64,000 nt of DNA from Candidatus Puniceispirillum sp. Lineage in GTDB: Bacteria; Pseudomonadota; Alphaproteobacteria; Puniceispirillales; Puniceispirillaceae. How positions within the stretch are numbered: position 1 is the first letter of the stretch; each line of letters opens with the position of its first letter. The stretch spans positions 1 to 64,000 of the forward strand of contig JADHOR010000006.1 of NCBI GenBank assembly GCA_016778895.1. The letters run 5' to 3'. The translations under genes and the position numbers were made by a program. Below the pieces are notes generated by a model, which saw only the letters and a program-made list of their open reading frames with translations, ran no database searches and was not told the origin of the DNA. This document shows, piece after piece, positions 55,238 through 63,868 of this stretch.

Positions 55238-56161
55238 TTATTTTGGCCGGATACGCGCGCCCGTTTTAGCCTCAAAAGACAGCGCAACAAAGCTCATATC
55301 AGCGTCAGCGCCATGGCTATCAATTGCCTCTTGCAGGGCGCGAAAAGCTGACACGCCAAGCGGCATATCCTGCGCCATTGCTGCCGCCATGCCAAGCGCC
55401 AATCCAGCATCTTTTCGCATCAATTCCATTGAAAAACCCTGATGCATTTTCCCGGAAAGAATATTATCCGGTAAAGTGATCTCGGTTGCATAATTACGCC
55501 CAGAACTTTTTTGCAGAATATCAACGGCACGATCCGGATCAACGCCAGCATTTACCAGTAAAGAAACCACCTCAAAACTTGCCATGCGGCAAATCAGATT
55601 TAACAGATTGTTACCCGCCTTTAACGCATGACCCGCGCCAACCGGCCCCGCGTGAAAGATATTGCAGCTTATGCGTTGGAGCAGCGGCAACAGATTGTCA
55701 TAAAGCGCCCGATCGCCACCAACAATAATTGCGATCACACCCTCGCGTGCTCCGCGCGGCCCACCACTGACCGGCGCGTCAACAAAATCAATGCCCGCCG
55801 CCGCAAGCCGCGCCGCCTGATCGCGGCTTATTGCTGGATCACCCGAGGTCATATCAACAAAAACCTGCCCCGGTTTCATCCGGCTGGCAATGCCACCATC
55901 GCCATAGAGGACAGACTCGGTTACCGCCGAAGTTGGCAAGCAGGCAAAAATAACATCGCATTCCTCGGCGATCATAGTCGCATCTGCACCCACCATTGCA
56001 CCGCCGTCAATAAAGGGGGCGATGTGCACGGGGTTTGGATCAAAAACCATTAAATTCGGGGCAAGCAAACGCATGGCAAGCGCCGCCCCCATATTACCAA
56101 GCCCAATGAAGCCAAGTTTCGAATTTTCATTTAGCGGAGTTTTGGCGGCATTTAATTTCAT
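55238..56161 (-). CDS. Beta-hydroxyacid dehydrogenase paralogue 3
   Basis: NAD(P)-dependent dehydrogenase of the HIBADH/GarR family, about 307 residues from ATG 56161 (AGGA ten bases upstream). LGFIGLGNMGAALAMRLL, VDMTSGDPAISRDQA, DAPVSGGPRGAREG and the catalytic Lys in GPVGAGHALKAGNNLLNLI mark the family; FSMELMRKDAGLALGMA lies near the end. It begins with a 16-residue lead before the Rossmann strand. Upstream of ytoQ-dipeptidase in one direction. Substrate unknown; tartronate-semialdehyde type is plausible. Confidence 0.87.
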   Translation of the reverse strand: MKLNAAKTPLNENSKLGFIGLGNMGAALAMRLLAPNLMVFDPNPVHIAPFIDGGAMVGADATMIAEECDVIFACLPTSAVTESVLYGDGGIASRMKPGQVFVDMTSGDPAISRDQAARLAAAGIDFVDAPVSGGPRGAREGVIAIIVGGDRALYDNLLPLLQRISCNIFHAGPVGAGHALKAGNNLLNLICRMASFEVVSLLVNAGVDPDRAVDILQKSSGRNYATEITLPDNILSGKMHQGFSMELMRKDAGLALGMAAAMAQDMPLGVSAFRALQEAIDSHGADADMSFVALSFEAKTGARIRPK

Positions 56162-56446
56162 TAGATACAATCCTGCTTTAGCCACTGGCAACAGCACGTC
56201 ATGGCATTGGTTTCACTTCGTCTATGAGGCGCGATTTGGCCTAAAAAATCCAGTCATGATTCCTCAATTTATTTCATATTTGGTAAAAAAGTTATTTGCA
56301 ATTTAAGAGTTGCCCGGCAGAATTACCCCTGAAGAATTATCGTCAATAAGTCTCGTAATTTCACCGGCCATAAAGCATTATCATTTTCAGGCTAGCCGCG
56401 CGCTTGCTGCCGACCCCGGCAACGCCTCTTTGGGAATTCATCGCCA

Positions 56447-57730
56447 ATGGCACCGCATAGACAACAAAAACAGCCTCGGCTTTTGGCGGCGCTATCGGTT
56501 TTCGCCTTTTGTCTTATGATGATTGCGGCCAGCCGTGGTATGGGCGAGACCTATGCTATTTTCCTGTTGCCCTTGAGTGATAATTTCGGCTGGAGCCGGG
56601 CAAATGTTACCTCGATCTATTCGGTCTATATGGTGGCATTTGGCTTTGGATCATTGTTATCCGGCCTTGTTTTTGATCGTCTTGGGCCGCAGTTCAATTA
56701 TGTGGTCGGGCTTGGCATGCTGGCGGGCTGTTATGGTTTTGCTGGCAAGCTCGAATCTATTCTGTCTTTTTATCTTGTAATTGGTATTTGCGGTGGTGTC
56801 GGGGCGGCAATGGTAGGGATTGTCCCAACCCAAAGCCTGATTTCCCGCTGGTTTACCCGCGGCCGCACGACCGCGCTGTCGATTGCCTACTCAGGCCAGG
56901 GCATCGGCGTGATGATGCTGGCACCAGCCGCGCAAATCACCATCGAAGCGGTCGGTTGGCAAGATGCCTACATGCTGGCAAGCTATGGCTTTATGGTCGC
57001 CTTTGGTGTGATCTTGTTAATGCCGTGGGTAAGGATTACCGCTGGCGTTGCCCCGCAGCAAAAAAATGCCAACGCCAATGTGCCGTTGGCACCCAAAGAA
57101 GGCCTATCATTAGGAGAGGCGATAAAACGTGCTGAATTCTGGGGATTTTTCACTATTTTTGGGGCGTCAGCTATTGCCGTTTTTTCAGTATCCCTGCAAG
57201 CGGTTGCCTATCTGGTCGAGCGCGGATTTAGCACTGTAGAATCGGCGTTTGCGTTTGGCTGTATTGGTATGCTAACGATCCTCGGCATCGCACTTACTGG
57301 GATTCTAGCCGAACGATATGCCCGCCACCTGGTCGCAACCCTCAGCTATGGCCTGACCATCATCGGCATTATCGCACTAGCGGCCATGCAGCTATACCCA
57401 AGCTGGTTTCTATTGGTGGTGTTCGTGGTGGCATTCGGCCTATCAGCAGGCGCACGTGGCCCGATCATCACCGCACAAATGGCCGAGCTGTTTGCCGGAC
57501 AGGGGCTGGCATCCATTTTTGGTGCTACCAATATTGGGCAGGGGTGCGGGGCGGCACTTGGTGCGTTTCTCGCCGGATACCTCTATGACATTACCGGTGG
57601 CTATAATACCGGCTTTGCAATTAGCCTTGGCTTTGCCTGTCTTGGCCTTTCGATGTTCTGGTTTGTACCAGCAATCCGATATGGCAAAAAACAATCTGCC
57701 ACCCTCTCAAAAGACGCGCCCCTTGCCTAA
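56447..57730 (+). CDS. MFS transporter (monocarboxylate-type)
   Basis: Twelve-span carrier, 427 residues, of the OFA/MCT-like group. GMGETYAIFLLPLSDNFGWSRANV resembles the N-terminus of eukaryotic-type monocarboxylate carriers and bacterial homologues (quoted in parts), GLVFDRLGPQFN is motif A, and GIVPTQSLISRWFTRGRTTALS lies between spans 4 and 5. The central loop is polar and Asn/Ala-rich. It sits between the catabolic operon at 57.7-64 kb and the dehydrogenase at 55 kb, reading toward the former, so it may import a substrate of either; inference only. Confidence 0.87.
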   Translation: MAPHRQQKQPRLLAALSVFAFCLMMIAASRGMGETYAIFLLPLSDNFGWSRANVTSIYSVYMVAFGFGSLLSGLVFDRLGPQFNYVVGLGMLAGCYGFAGKLESILSFYLVIGICGGVGAAMVGIVPTQSLISRWFTRGRTTALSIAYSGQGIGVMMLAPAAQITIEAVGWQDAYMLASYGFMVAFGVILLMPWVRITAGVAPQQKNANANVPLAPKEGLSLGEAIKRAEFWGFFTIFGASAIAVFSVSLQAVAYLVERGFSTVESAFAFGCIGMLTILGIALTGILAERYARHLVATLSYGLTIIGIIALAAMQLYPSWFLLVVFVVAFGLSAGARGPIITAQMAELFAGQGLASIFGATNIGQGCGAALGAFLAGYLYDITGGYNTGFAISLGFACLGLSMFWFVPAIRYGKKQSATLSKDAPLA

Positions 57731-57742
57731 CCTAGATGTGCA

Positions 57743-59404
57743 TTATGTCTTGGCGGCGGTAAGACGGCGCATCACCGGCGAGACCACCTGATCAGAAATA
57801 TGAAAATCCCATAATGCCGCCTTATCCGAAGCCACAAAATCGTCAAACGCTGCATCCAGCCCGTCAAGATTGCGGAAGGTAACGCCGCCAAGACCAAAGC
57901 CGCGCGCCACCGAGGCAAGATCGGTTGCACCAAAGGCCGCGCCCTCCTCATCGTGGCCGTCAACCCGCAATTTATGAATTTCTGATCCATAGGCCGCATC
58001 ATTCATCATAATCATTAATAGCTTGATCCCATGCCGTTGAACAGTTTCAAGCTCTTGTGCATGCATCAAAAACCCGCCATCACCATCAATCAATACGACC
58101 TGGGTTTCGGGCCGTGCCGCGGCAACACCGATCGCGTAAGACAGGCCATTACCAATGGCTCCAAATTCACGGATCGTCAGAAAATCATCCGATGACCGCC
58201 CCGTCATATGCGCCGCATAATAAGAGCAATGGCCTGATGAATTGACCATAAACCAGTCTTTTGGCAATTTCTGGTCAAGTGTCTTGATCATCGCGCGCGG
58301 ATCCAACACATCGGGTGCCACCTGAAATGGCATTGCATCAGGATATTCAGCTGCATCCTGTTTGGCGACACACGCGTTACGCCAGCCACTATCAGCCGGC
58401 GTCGCGCCAAAATCACTTTCGATCGCCGCGAGCAACGCCTCAACGCTGATTTTAGCATCCGCACCTAAATGGAAATGTGCGGCAACGCGGCCCTGACTAT
58501 AGATCACTGGTTTGGTGTCAATATGCAAGATTTTTGCATTTGGATATAGCTTGCCAGCATCGGCAGAATGCGATGCAAGGCTAGTGCCCACCGCAATCAC
58601 AAGATCGGCATCAAGACAGGCCTCACGCGCGGCGTCAGAGGCAAATCCACCAACTACATTCAACGAATGGGCTGAACGGTGAAATAGGCCACGAGCCGGA
58701 AGCGTGGTCAGTAACACCCCGCCAATACGATCAGCAAGCCGAACACAAGCAGGGCCAGCATCGGCCAAGATTGCACCGCGCCCCCCAACAATCACCGGCT
58801 TTTTAGCGCCCGCCACCATCGCGGCGATTGCCGCAACATTAGCCGGGTCAGGGAATGATTTTCCTGCCGCCGGGATCAGGTCACGCGCCTTTAAGACGCT
58901 ATAGGCAAGATCGCCCCACTCGCTTTCCTGCAAATCAAATGGCATGCCGATGACAACCGGAATACCGGTAATCTGAGTGCGGGCAAAAGCATCTTGGATT
59001 TGCCGGGTAATGCGCGGTTTATGCAAAATCCGCACATATTCCGCACCACACGCCGTCACAAAAGGCGCCTGATCAATTTCCTGATTATACCAGGAATTCT
59101 TTAATGGAGACTCGCCAACAAAAAGAACCAATGGGATGCGCGCGCGCACTGCGGCAGTCAGGCCGGTCATAACCTGGGTCAAACCAGGACCACAGGTAAC
59201 CGTGGCAAGCCCGGGTCGTCCGGTGACACGGGCATAAGCCATCGCCATCGACACAGCACAATGTTCATGTCGCGCATAGGTAAACGGCACACCCAAATGC
59301 GCCAGCGCACCCGCAAAATGCATATTCCCATCACCAAGAAGGGCAAAACAATGGCCAGATCCCTGCGCCTCAATCGCCGCTGCAACTACATCATAGGTTT
59401 TCAT
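57743..59404 (-). CDS. Thiamine-diphosphate-dependent decarboxylase/synthase family enzyme
   Basis: ThDP enzyme with the acetolactate-synthase/benzoylformate-decarboxylase domain order, about 553 residues. The activating Glu is at residue 47 in YARHEHCAVSMAMAYARV; VTCGPGLTQVMTGL and PLVLFVGESPL are in the Pyr domain; the ThDP motif is VVLIDGDGGFLMHAQELETV to MIMMNDAAYG. No acetolactate-synthase FAD loop is evident and there is no small subunit nearby, so a 2-keto-acid decarboxylase or lyase is favoured. It is the last gene of the minus-strand CoxMSL-type operon. Confidence 0.87.
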   Translation of the reverse strand: MKTYDVVAAAIEAQGSGHCFALLGDGNMHFAGALAHLGVPFTYARHEHCAVSMAMAYARVTGRPGLATVTCGPGLTQVMTGLTAAVRARIPLVLFVGESPLKNSWYNQEIDQAPFVTACGAEYVRILHKPRITRQIQDAFARTQITGIPVVIGMPFDLQESEWGDLAYSVLKARDLIPAAGKSFPDPANVAAIAAMVAGAKKPVIVGGRGAILADAGPACVRLADRIGGVLLTTLPARGLFHRSAHSLNVVGGFASDAAREACLDADLVIAVGTSLASHSADAGKLYPNAKILHIDTKPVIYSQGRVAAHFHLGADAKISVEALLAAIESDFGATPADSGWRNACVAKQDAAEYPDAMPFQVAPDVLDPRAMIKTLDQKLPKDWFMVNSSGHCSYYAAHMTGRSSDDFLTIREFGAIGNGLSYAIGVAAARPETQVVLIDGDGGFLMHAQELETVQRHGIKLLMIMMNDAAYGSEIHKLRVDGHDEEGAAFGATDLASVARGFGLGGVTFRNLDGLDAAFDDFVASDKAALWDFHISDQVVSPVMRRLTAAKT

Positions 59405-59458
59405 CAAATGCGCCCCCAAAGAAACAAAACATTAAGTGATCAATCCTCGCCGCACGCA

Positions 59459-59908
59459 TTAGCTGGCGGCAAATTCTTTTTTCAATGCAGCAAAAAACTG
59501 CCGCGCCAGATGTTTGGCAACGCCCATTAAGATGCGTTGACCTACACCAGCGACAAGCCCGCTTACCTCGCCTTGGGCCTGATAGGAAATTTGCGCTTTT
59601 CCGTCTTCACCTTCGGTAATTGATACAGCCGCATCACCGCCACCAGACCCAAGCGAGCCACTGCCCGATACGGTGATAACACAGCTATGTGGCGGGTTCA
59701 TTTCGGACAGGGAAACCGCGCCCTCAAAACTGCCACCAACAGCCGCCACCTTCAATTCGAGAGACATCAGATACTGGCCCTCGCCGGTTTCGGTCATGCT
59801 GGTACAGCCCGGGATTGCACGTTGCAAAACCACCGGATCAATCACCGATGCCCACAGGGTTTCCGGGCTAGTATTAATTTGCTCACTGCCCTTTAGCTCA
59901 ATATTCAC
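59459..59908 (-). CDS. CoxG-type SRPBCC protein
   Basis: 149-residue polyketide-cyclase-fold protein of the carbon-monoxide-dehydrogenase subunit G family. LWASVIDPVVLQRAIPGCTSMTE and GEGQYLMSLELKVAAVGGSF are landmarks, and GDAAVSITEGEDGKAQISYQAQGEVSG continues the sheet; the C-terminal helix has RQFFAALKKEF. CoxG homologues accompany molybdenum hydroxylases and are linked to membrane attachment or enzyme maturation. It lacks the hydrophobic C-terminal anchor found in longer CoxG. 29 bases downstream of the amidohydrolase. Confidence 0.88.
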   Translation of the reverse strand: MNIELKGSEQINTSPETLWASVIDPVVLQRAIPGCTSMTETGEGQYLMSLELKVAAVGGSFEGAVSLSEMNPPHSCVITVSGSGSLGSGGGDAAVSITEGEDGKAQISYQAQGEVSGLVAGVGQRILMGVAKHLARQFFAALKKEFAAS

Positions 59909-59937
59909 TCTATCTCTCCCGTTTGACTCCAGCCGGC

Positions 59938-60912
59938 CTAAAGCCCAAATAGCTGGCCTGCGACACCGCTGACCAGCTTGGTCCGCACGGCCGTGTCCAG
60001 ACCATCAAGAACCGCCAATGGCGACGGGTCACCAATCGGAAACGGCATATCCGATCCTAGCATAATGCGGTCACTGCCCACAGCGCTGAGCAGAAATTCC
60101 AATGCCGCCGGATCATGCAGCAATGTATCATAATACAGCATCGACAGAGCCTTGGAAGGATCGGCAAGCGTATCTTTATGGAGATTGTAATTGCGCATCA
60201 TCCGGCCAAGCACATATGGCAATGCCGACCCACCAATGCCAATTACGATCTTGGCATCATGATAGGTTTCAACATGGCCAGAATAGATGATACGCGAGAT
60301 CGCAATCAATGTATCGGTAATGCGCCCGATGGCATTATTCATTCCATAGTCATTGACCCGGTCATCGCCTGAGTCAAACACCGGATGGATAAACAGGATC
60401 GATTTATTGCGATGCGCCGTTTCCCAAAATGGCGTTAGTGTCGGATCATCCAGAACCCCGCCTTTACCCTTTGGCTGGGTTCCAATCATTGCGCCCTTGA
60501 ACCCTTGCTGATGCGCCTCATCAAGCACCATGGCCGCCGCGCCACCATCTTGCATCGGCAAGCTTGCCAACGGCATAAACCGATCATTTTCAGCGCAGAA
60601 TTGGCGAAGATGATCATTGATCATGCTCGACCAGCGCTGGCCGTCATCAACGGGCATTTCATAGCCAAACATATCAAGCCAGCCGCCAATTACCTGCAAA
60701 TCAATCTTGTTGGCATCCATCCAATCAATCCGGCCCTTTGTATCAGACAGCATCTTTGAAGCCGGGCGCGTTGGCTTGCCGCCAGCAAAGGAAAAGCCAA
60801 AGCTGCCCTTATCATCATGCGCTAGCGACAATGAGGCAAATTCACTCGCTCGATCCTCGATTGCGGCAATCAGGCTGGGGGGAATGAAATGTGCGTGGCT
60901 ATCAATAATCAT
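59938..60912 (-). CDS. Amidohydrolase-2 (ACMSD-like) family protein
   Basis: TIM-barrel metal-dependent decarboxylase or hydrolase, 324 residues. IIDSHAHF (His6, His8) at the N-terminus, SILFIHPVFDS (third His), and the C-terminal IMLGSDMPFPIGD (Asp) form the metal site of the ACMSD group. Members decarboxylate aromatic or heterocyclic acids or hydrolyse lactones/amides. Operon partners (molybdenum hydroxylase, ThDP enzyme) suggest ring hydroxylation then decarboxylation or ring opening. It is 48 bases downstream of the CoxL-type gene. Confidence 0.85.
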   Translation of the reverse strand: MIIDSHAHFIPPSLIAAIEDRASEFASLSLAHDDKGSFGFSFAGGKPTRPASKMLSDTKGRIDWMDANKIDLQVIGGWLDMFGYEMPVDDGQRWSSMINDHLRQFCAENDRFMPLASLPMQDGGAAAMVLDEAHQQGFKGAMIGTQPKGKGGVLDDPTLTPFWETAHRNKSILFIHPVFDSGDDRVNDYGMNNAIGRITDTLIAISRIIYSGHVETYHDAKIVIGIGGSALPYVLGRMMRNYNLHKDTLADPSKALSMLYYDTLLHDPAALEFLLSAVGSDRIMLGSDMPFPIGDPSPLAVLDGLDTAVRTKLVSGVAGQLFGL

Positions 60913-60960
60913 GATGGTTGGCCTCGTAACAATAAAAAGATAATGAGAATAGGGGCAGCC

Positions 60961-63339
60961 TTAAGATGATTTTGCAGCAATCGCATCACTGATCGCACTC
61001 ATTCGAATGGGTAGCTTTTCAAAATGAATGCCGAGTCCGGCAACCGCATCATTGATCGCCCCCGACACCGCCGCTGGTGAGCCAAGATAACCGCTTTCTC
61101 CCGAGCCTTTCTGACCAAAGACAGTATGAGGCGACGGTGTGCAATGTTTGACAATATTGATGGCTGGCACTTCATGCGAAGATGGCATCAGATAATCAAG
61201 AAAGCTTTGCGTCAATAGCTGGCCATTGGCATCATAGGCAAATTCTTCAAACAGCGCCGCACCAATACCATGCGCGATCCCGCCATAAGTCATGCCACTG
61301 ACAATCGCCGGATTTATTACCGTTCCGCAATCGTGACCGATGAAATAGGAATGAATATCCGGCCGCCCAATGATTGGATCAAACGAAACCAGCACGAGGT
61401 GAAATTCAAACGCATAGCAGGGATACATCTGAACTTTGCCATCAGCTGGCAAAGCCTCGCCCGTTGGCACTTGCATAATATCAAAGCTGGCAAGCCCCGG
61501 ATCCATCCCATCGGGAAGGCTGTGATATTGCCGGTGCGCCAGCTCGATCATATCATCCCAGACCAGACTGCGACCATCAGGGGCTATTACATCACCGCTT
61601 TCATAGCGTAGCTGGTCGACATCCACCGCAAGATGATGCGCCGCAATGGCCATAATCTTTGCCTTCAGCTTTTCACCGGCCCGCGCAGCCGCACCGCCAA
61701 GCATAATCGCCATGCGGCTGCCAACGGGTGAATTTCCGGGCAAGCTCTCAAGCGAATTTGGCCGGGTGATACGGATCAATTCAGGATTGATCTGCAATAC
61801 TTCGCCAAGGATTGTCGATACCAGCGTTTCATGCCCCTGACCTGATGATGTTGTGTGAATTCGCGCGGTGACACATCCCAGCGCATCAACATTCACCTGA
61901 CAGGATTCCATCCATGTTGACGTTTTATTGCTTTCATTTAGCAAAGGTTCAAACGACGAATTACCGCCACTTGGCTCAAGACAGGCCGCAATGCCGATGC
62001 CAGCCATCATCCCATCAGCCCGAAGCCGGTCACGTTCAGCCAGCATCGCCGGATAATCAGCTGCCGCCAAAACCTTGTCGATCACCGCATGATAATCACC
62101 ACTGTCATAATGGCTTCCACTTGGGATCAGATAGGGGAACTGATCCGCGCGGATGAGGTTATGCTGACGAAGTGCTAGCCGATCCATACCAAGATATTCA
62201 GCAACGCGGTCCATGGCCGTTTCAATGGCATAATTGGTTGGCGCCTGTCCAAATCCGCGCACCGCTTCTTGAACGGTTTTGTTGGTGGTTACCGACAATG
62301 CGTGATAGGCCACCGAATTAATCTTATAAGGGCCGACAATCGCACTGATCGGCTTGCCAAGCTGAAACGGGGCCCGGCCTGCATAGGCACCAGCATTATC
62401 CAGCGCACGCATTTTCATTGCCCGCACCGTACCATCATCATCGAAGGCCACGGCAACATCAAATTTACGTTCTGGGCCATGCGCGTCGCCTGCCCGCATA
62501 TTTTCCAGCCGGTCTTCGATCAGACGGACGGCGCGCCCTAGCTTGCGTGCGACATAGCCGACCAGCACCGAATGTTTAATTCCGCGCTTTACCCCATAGC
62601 TGCCGCCAACATCAACATCATAGTGAACGCGGATAGCATTTCCGGGCAGGCCCAGACTACGGGCAATCTGATCGGCATATTTAGGCATCTGGATTGACGC
62701 CCAGATGTCGAGCATCTGATCCCAGCCGTTCCATTCGGCAATCACCCCGAATGTTTCAATTGGCACAGTCGAGTTTCGTCCCCATGTCACCGAGAATGAC
62801 AGGCTATGCGCGGCCGCTGCAAAATCCTCATCAACCGGCCCCCAGACAAATTTCCGGTCAAGCAGCAGGTTGCTACCATGTTCGGGATGGACTGGTGTGC
62901 TGCTATCCAGCAAGGCTTGCTCGGCATCAAGAACAAACGGCTGCGGCGTTGCATCGACAATGATATTCTCTAGCGCGTCTTCAGCGATAGCACGGCTTTC
63001 AGCAACCACCGCGCAAACCCACTCACCTGCATAACGCACCCGCCCAACCGCCAACGGAAACCGGCGCACATTGGGTGTGTTCAGCCCGTTCATCAACGGC
63101 TGAACCGCACCAGCAAGCTCATCACCGGTAATCACATCAATGACGCCGGGCATAGCAAGTGCCTTGCTGCCATCAATGCTATTGATCACCGCCGCCGCAT
63201 GATGCGAGGCTAGCGGGGCGACATGCAACATATCTGGCCGTTCAAGGTCGGCGACATATTTACCGCGTCCCGCAACGAAACGGCGATCTTCAACCGGACG
63301 ACGCGGGGTTGAGAGAAACTTGTATTTTGGCTCACTCAT
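60961..63339 (-). CDS. Xanthine-dehydrogenase-family molybdopterin-binding subunit (CoxL-like)
   Basis: Large subunit of a Mo hydroxylase with separate L, M and S subunits, 792 residues. The N-terminal half has VRYAGEWVCAVVAESRAIAEDAL; the Mo-cofactor part includes VDVGGSYGVKRGIKHSVLVGYVARKLGR and TTSSGQGHETL; the catalytic Glu is about residue 748 in GQKGSGESGYLG. The loop that in CO dehydrogenase form I carries A-Y-x-C-S-F-R reads A-V-R-G-F-G-Q here, with no Cys, so it is not form I and CO oxidation is not indicated. It probably hydroxylates an organic ring or aldehyde. 13 bases after the 2Fe-2S gene. Confidence 0.9.
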   Translation of the reverse strand: MSEPKYKFLSTPRRPVEDRRFVAGRGKYVADLERPDMLHVAPLASHHAAAVINSIDGSKALAMPGVIDVITGDELAGAVQPLMNGLNTPNVRRFPLAVGRVRYAGEWVCAVVAESRAIAEDALENIIVDATPQPFVLDAEQALLDSSTPVHPEHGSNLLLDRKFVWGPVDEDFAAAAHSLSFSVTWGRNSTVPIETFGVIAEWNGWDQMLDIWASIQMPKYADQIARSLGLPGNAIRVHYDVDVGGSYGVKRGIKHSVLVGYVARKLGRAVRLIEDRLENMRAGDAHGPERKFDVAVAFDDDGTVRAMKMRALDNAGAYAGRAPFQLGKPISAIVGPYKINSVAYHALSVTTNKTVQEAVRGFGQAPTNYAIETAMDRVAEYLGMDRLALRQHNLIRADQFPYLIPSGSHYDSGDYHAVIDKVLAAADYPAMLAERDRLRADGMMAGIGIAACLEPSGGNSSFEPLLNESNKTSTWMESCQVNVDALGCVTARIHTTSSGQGHETLVSTILGEVLQINPELIRITRPNSLESLPGNSPVGSRMAIMLGGAAARAGEKLKAKIMAIAAHHLAVDVDQLRYESGDVIAPDGRSLVWDDMIELAHRQYHSLPDGMDPGLASFDIMQVPTGEALPADGKVQMYPCYAFEFHLVLVSFDPIIGRPDIHSYFIGHDCGTVINPAIVSGMTYGGIAHGIGAALFEEFAYDANGQLLTQSFLDYLMPSSHEVPAINIVKHCTPSPHTVFGQKGSGESGYLGSPAAVSGAINDAVAGLGIHFEKLPIRMSAISDAIAAKSS

Positions 63340-63352
63340 CTGATTATCCCCA

Positions 63353-63868
63353 TCACGCCGGCGTTAAGTCTGGCGCACTGGTGTCATTACGCTGACGAAG
63401 CCGTTTTGCCGCCAGCATGATCGCCTCAACGATCTGGACATAGCCGGTGCAACGACAAATATTTCCCGAAATAGCCTCGCGAACATCATGTTCGCTTGGG
63501 GCAGCATTGACCGATAACAAAGCCTCGGCCGCTAGGATCATACCAGGCGTGCAATAGCCGCATTGTAGGCCATGCGCCTCGCAAAAGGCATCTTGAATGA
63601 TGCCAAGCTCGCCAGCCCGCGCGCCCAGCCCGCCAATGCCCTCGATTGTGGTAATGTCAACTCCTTCTGCCTGCACCGCCAGCATTAGGCACGACCGCAC
63701 CGGATCTCCATCCACCAGCACGGTACAGGCACCACAAACCCCATGCTCGCACCCAGCATGGGTGCCCTTTAATCCAGCAACATCGCGCAGATAATCTAGC
63801 AACGTCACGCGCGGTTCAGTCGCTGCAGAAACGGCCTTACCATTAATGCTCAAAGTCACATCATTCAT
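63353..63868 (-). CDS. 2Fe-2S subunit of molybdenum hydroxylase (CoxS-like)
   Basis: 171-residue electron-transfer subunit. The plant-type ferredoxin cluster is CEHGVCGACTVLVDG to SCLMLA; the second, C-terminal cluster is QCGYCTPGMILA and SGNICRCTGYVQIVEA. Both clusters are complete. The start overlaps the stop of the FAD subunit gene (ATGA). It precedes the large subunit by 13 bases, giving the order M-S-L of classic cox clusters. A terminal Ala/Asp/Pro tail is usual. Confidence 0.95.
   Translation of the reverse strand: MNDVTLSINGKAVSAATEPRVTLLDYLRDVAGLKGTHAGCEHGVCGACTVLVDGDPVRSCLMLAVQAEGVDITTIEGIGGLGARAGELGIIQDAFCEAHGLQCGYCTPGMILAAEALLSVNAAPSEHDVREAISGNICRCTGYVQIVEAIMLAAKRLRQRNDTSAPDLTPA

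Noticed and set aside
60961-63868. Carbon monoxide dehydrogenase (form I)
   Set aside because: The Mo-site loop lacks the form I A-Y-x-C-S-F-R motif; only the general CoxL/CoxS family membership is supported.
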